NCBI RefSeq assembly: GCF_004912275.1
Contig: NZ_STGY01000043.1
Span: 1-40,939, forward strand
Source of the DNA: Glycomyces buryatensis
GTDB lineage: Bacteria > Actinomycetota > Actinomycetes > Mycobacteriales > Micromonosporaceae
Reading direction: 5' to 3'
Length of the DNA stretch: 40,939 nucleotides
Shown here: one piece after another, positions 40,770 through 40,939 of the stretch
Position numbering within the stretch: position 1 is the stretch's first letter
Layout of the letters: the number at the start of each line of letters is the position of its first letter
Notes under the pieces: generated by a model
Database searches by the model: none
Seen by the model: the letters and a program-made list of their open reading frames with translations, nothing else
What the model was told of the DNA's origin: nothing
Position numbers and translations under genes: made by a program

Positions 40770-40939
40770 ATGAAGATGTCCAAGAAGAAACGAGCGAAGG
40801 TCGTTCGCCGCGTGGCGACGGGAGCGGTCGCCGCGTCGGCCGTGGGTGTGGCGGTCGCGGGGGTCGCCCTCGCCGCGCAGCGGACCGAGCAGGCCGTTCC
40901 CAAACTCCCGGCGCCGGGCGCGACCATCGAGGTGGACCT
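40770..40939 (+). CDS. Partial membrane-anchored or secreted protein
   Basis: The first 56 residues of a gene cut by the window edge. It starts MKMSKKKRAKVVRRVATGAV, very basic, followed by a hydrophobic stretch ASAVGVAVAGVALAAQ and then a Pro/Ala-rich segment. This is an N-terminal signal or anchor. GGAGGGAGA lies five to seven bases before the ATG. No domain is visible yet, so no function is given. Confidence 0.7.
   Translation, partial: MKMSKKKRAKVVRRVATGAVAASAVGVAVAGVALAAQRTEQAVPKLPAPGATIEVD

Noticed and set aside
1..40939. tRNA or rRNA genes
   Set aside because: No cloverleaf arms with a T-loop GGTTCGA in context and CCA-side pairing, and no rRNA signature were seen by eye.

Overview
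The window is high-GC DNA with actinobacterial traits: GTG and TTG starts, Gly/Pro/Tyr-rich membrane-anchored proteins, a LuxR-type regulator resembling the BldM/WhiI developmental regulators, a CGNR/ABATE regulator, and an Azt zinc system. A mycelial, sporulating actinomycete fits best. I cannot name the genus.

Bases 1-12840 hold what looks like an uncharacterised biosynthetic locus, possibly continuing to the left. Ten genes from 243 to 9086 are joined by nine consecutive 4-bp start/stop overlaps (ATGA, GTGA or TTGA). They encode a NodB-type deacetylase, a GT2 glycosyltransferase, a Gfo/Idh/MocA oxidoreductase, a GpmA-like phosphoglycerate mutase, an HD protein with the metal-ligand pattern of PhnZ/MIOX-type di-iron oxygenases, a thymidylate-kinase-like P-loop kinase, two TIM-barrel isomerase/epimerase-like proteins, a PAPS sulfotransferase, and an NRPS condensation-domain protein ending in a carrier-like domain that lacks the phosphopantetheine serine. 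A 24-codon ORF with a good ribosome binding site and two ABC exporter half-transporters follow. The parts suggest a phosphorylated or cyclitol-like core that is oxidised, glycosylated, sulfated and exported. The product is unknown.

Bases 12841-13459 are a scar of mobile DNA: an IS transposase remnant and a serine-recombinase zinc-ribbon fragment. They may mark the right edge of an acquired island.

Bases 13360-22493 form a plant-polysaccharide utilisation locus: a secreted GH93-like exo-arabinanase with ricin-type lectin domains, a LacI repressor, a GH42 beta-galactosidase, two sugar ABC permeases and a lipoprotein binding protein. Related palindromes (core TGTTTTCGAAAACA) precede both the GH93 gene and the GH42-transporter operon, so one LacI regulon is likely. 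No ATPase is encoded here, so one must be shared from elsewhere.

Bases 22494-26280 are a patchwork: an IS5-type fragment, a membrane protein, a small secreted protein, a CGNR regulator, and a glycolipid-binding-domain gene coupled to a truncated upstream ORF. Bases 26283-31276 are the zinc system: aztB, an aztD-like gene, aztC and a second aztD-like gene on the minus strand, with aztA divergent. A Zur-type palindrome fills the spacer of the aztB promoter, which seems to drive a leaderless GTG start.

Bases 31473-36830 hold an NAD-dependent epimerase, a Gfo/Idh/MocA oxidoreductase divergent from an AraC regulator, and an S9 prolyl oligopeptidase. Bases 36898-40939 hold a membrane-anchored protein with three four-cysteine modules, a gene-poor stretch, the BldM/WhiI-like regulator, a small P-loop kinase, and the start of a membrane-anchored or secreted protein cut by the window edge.
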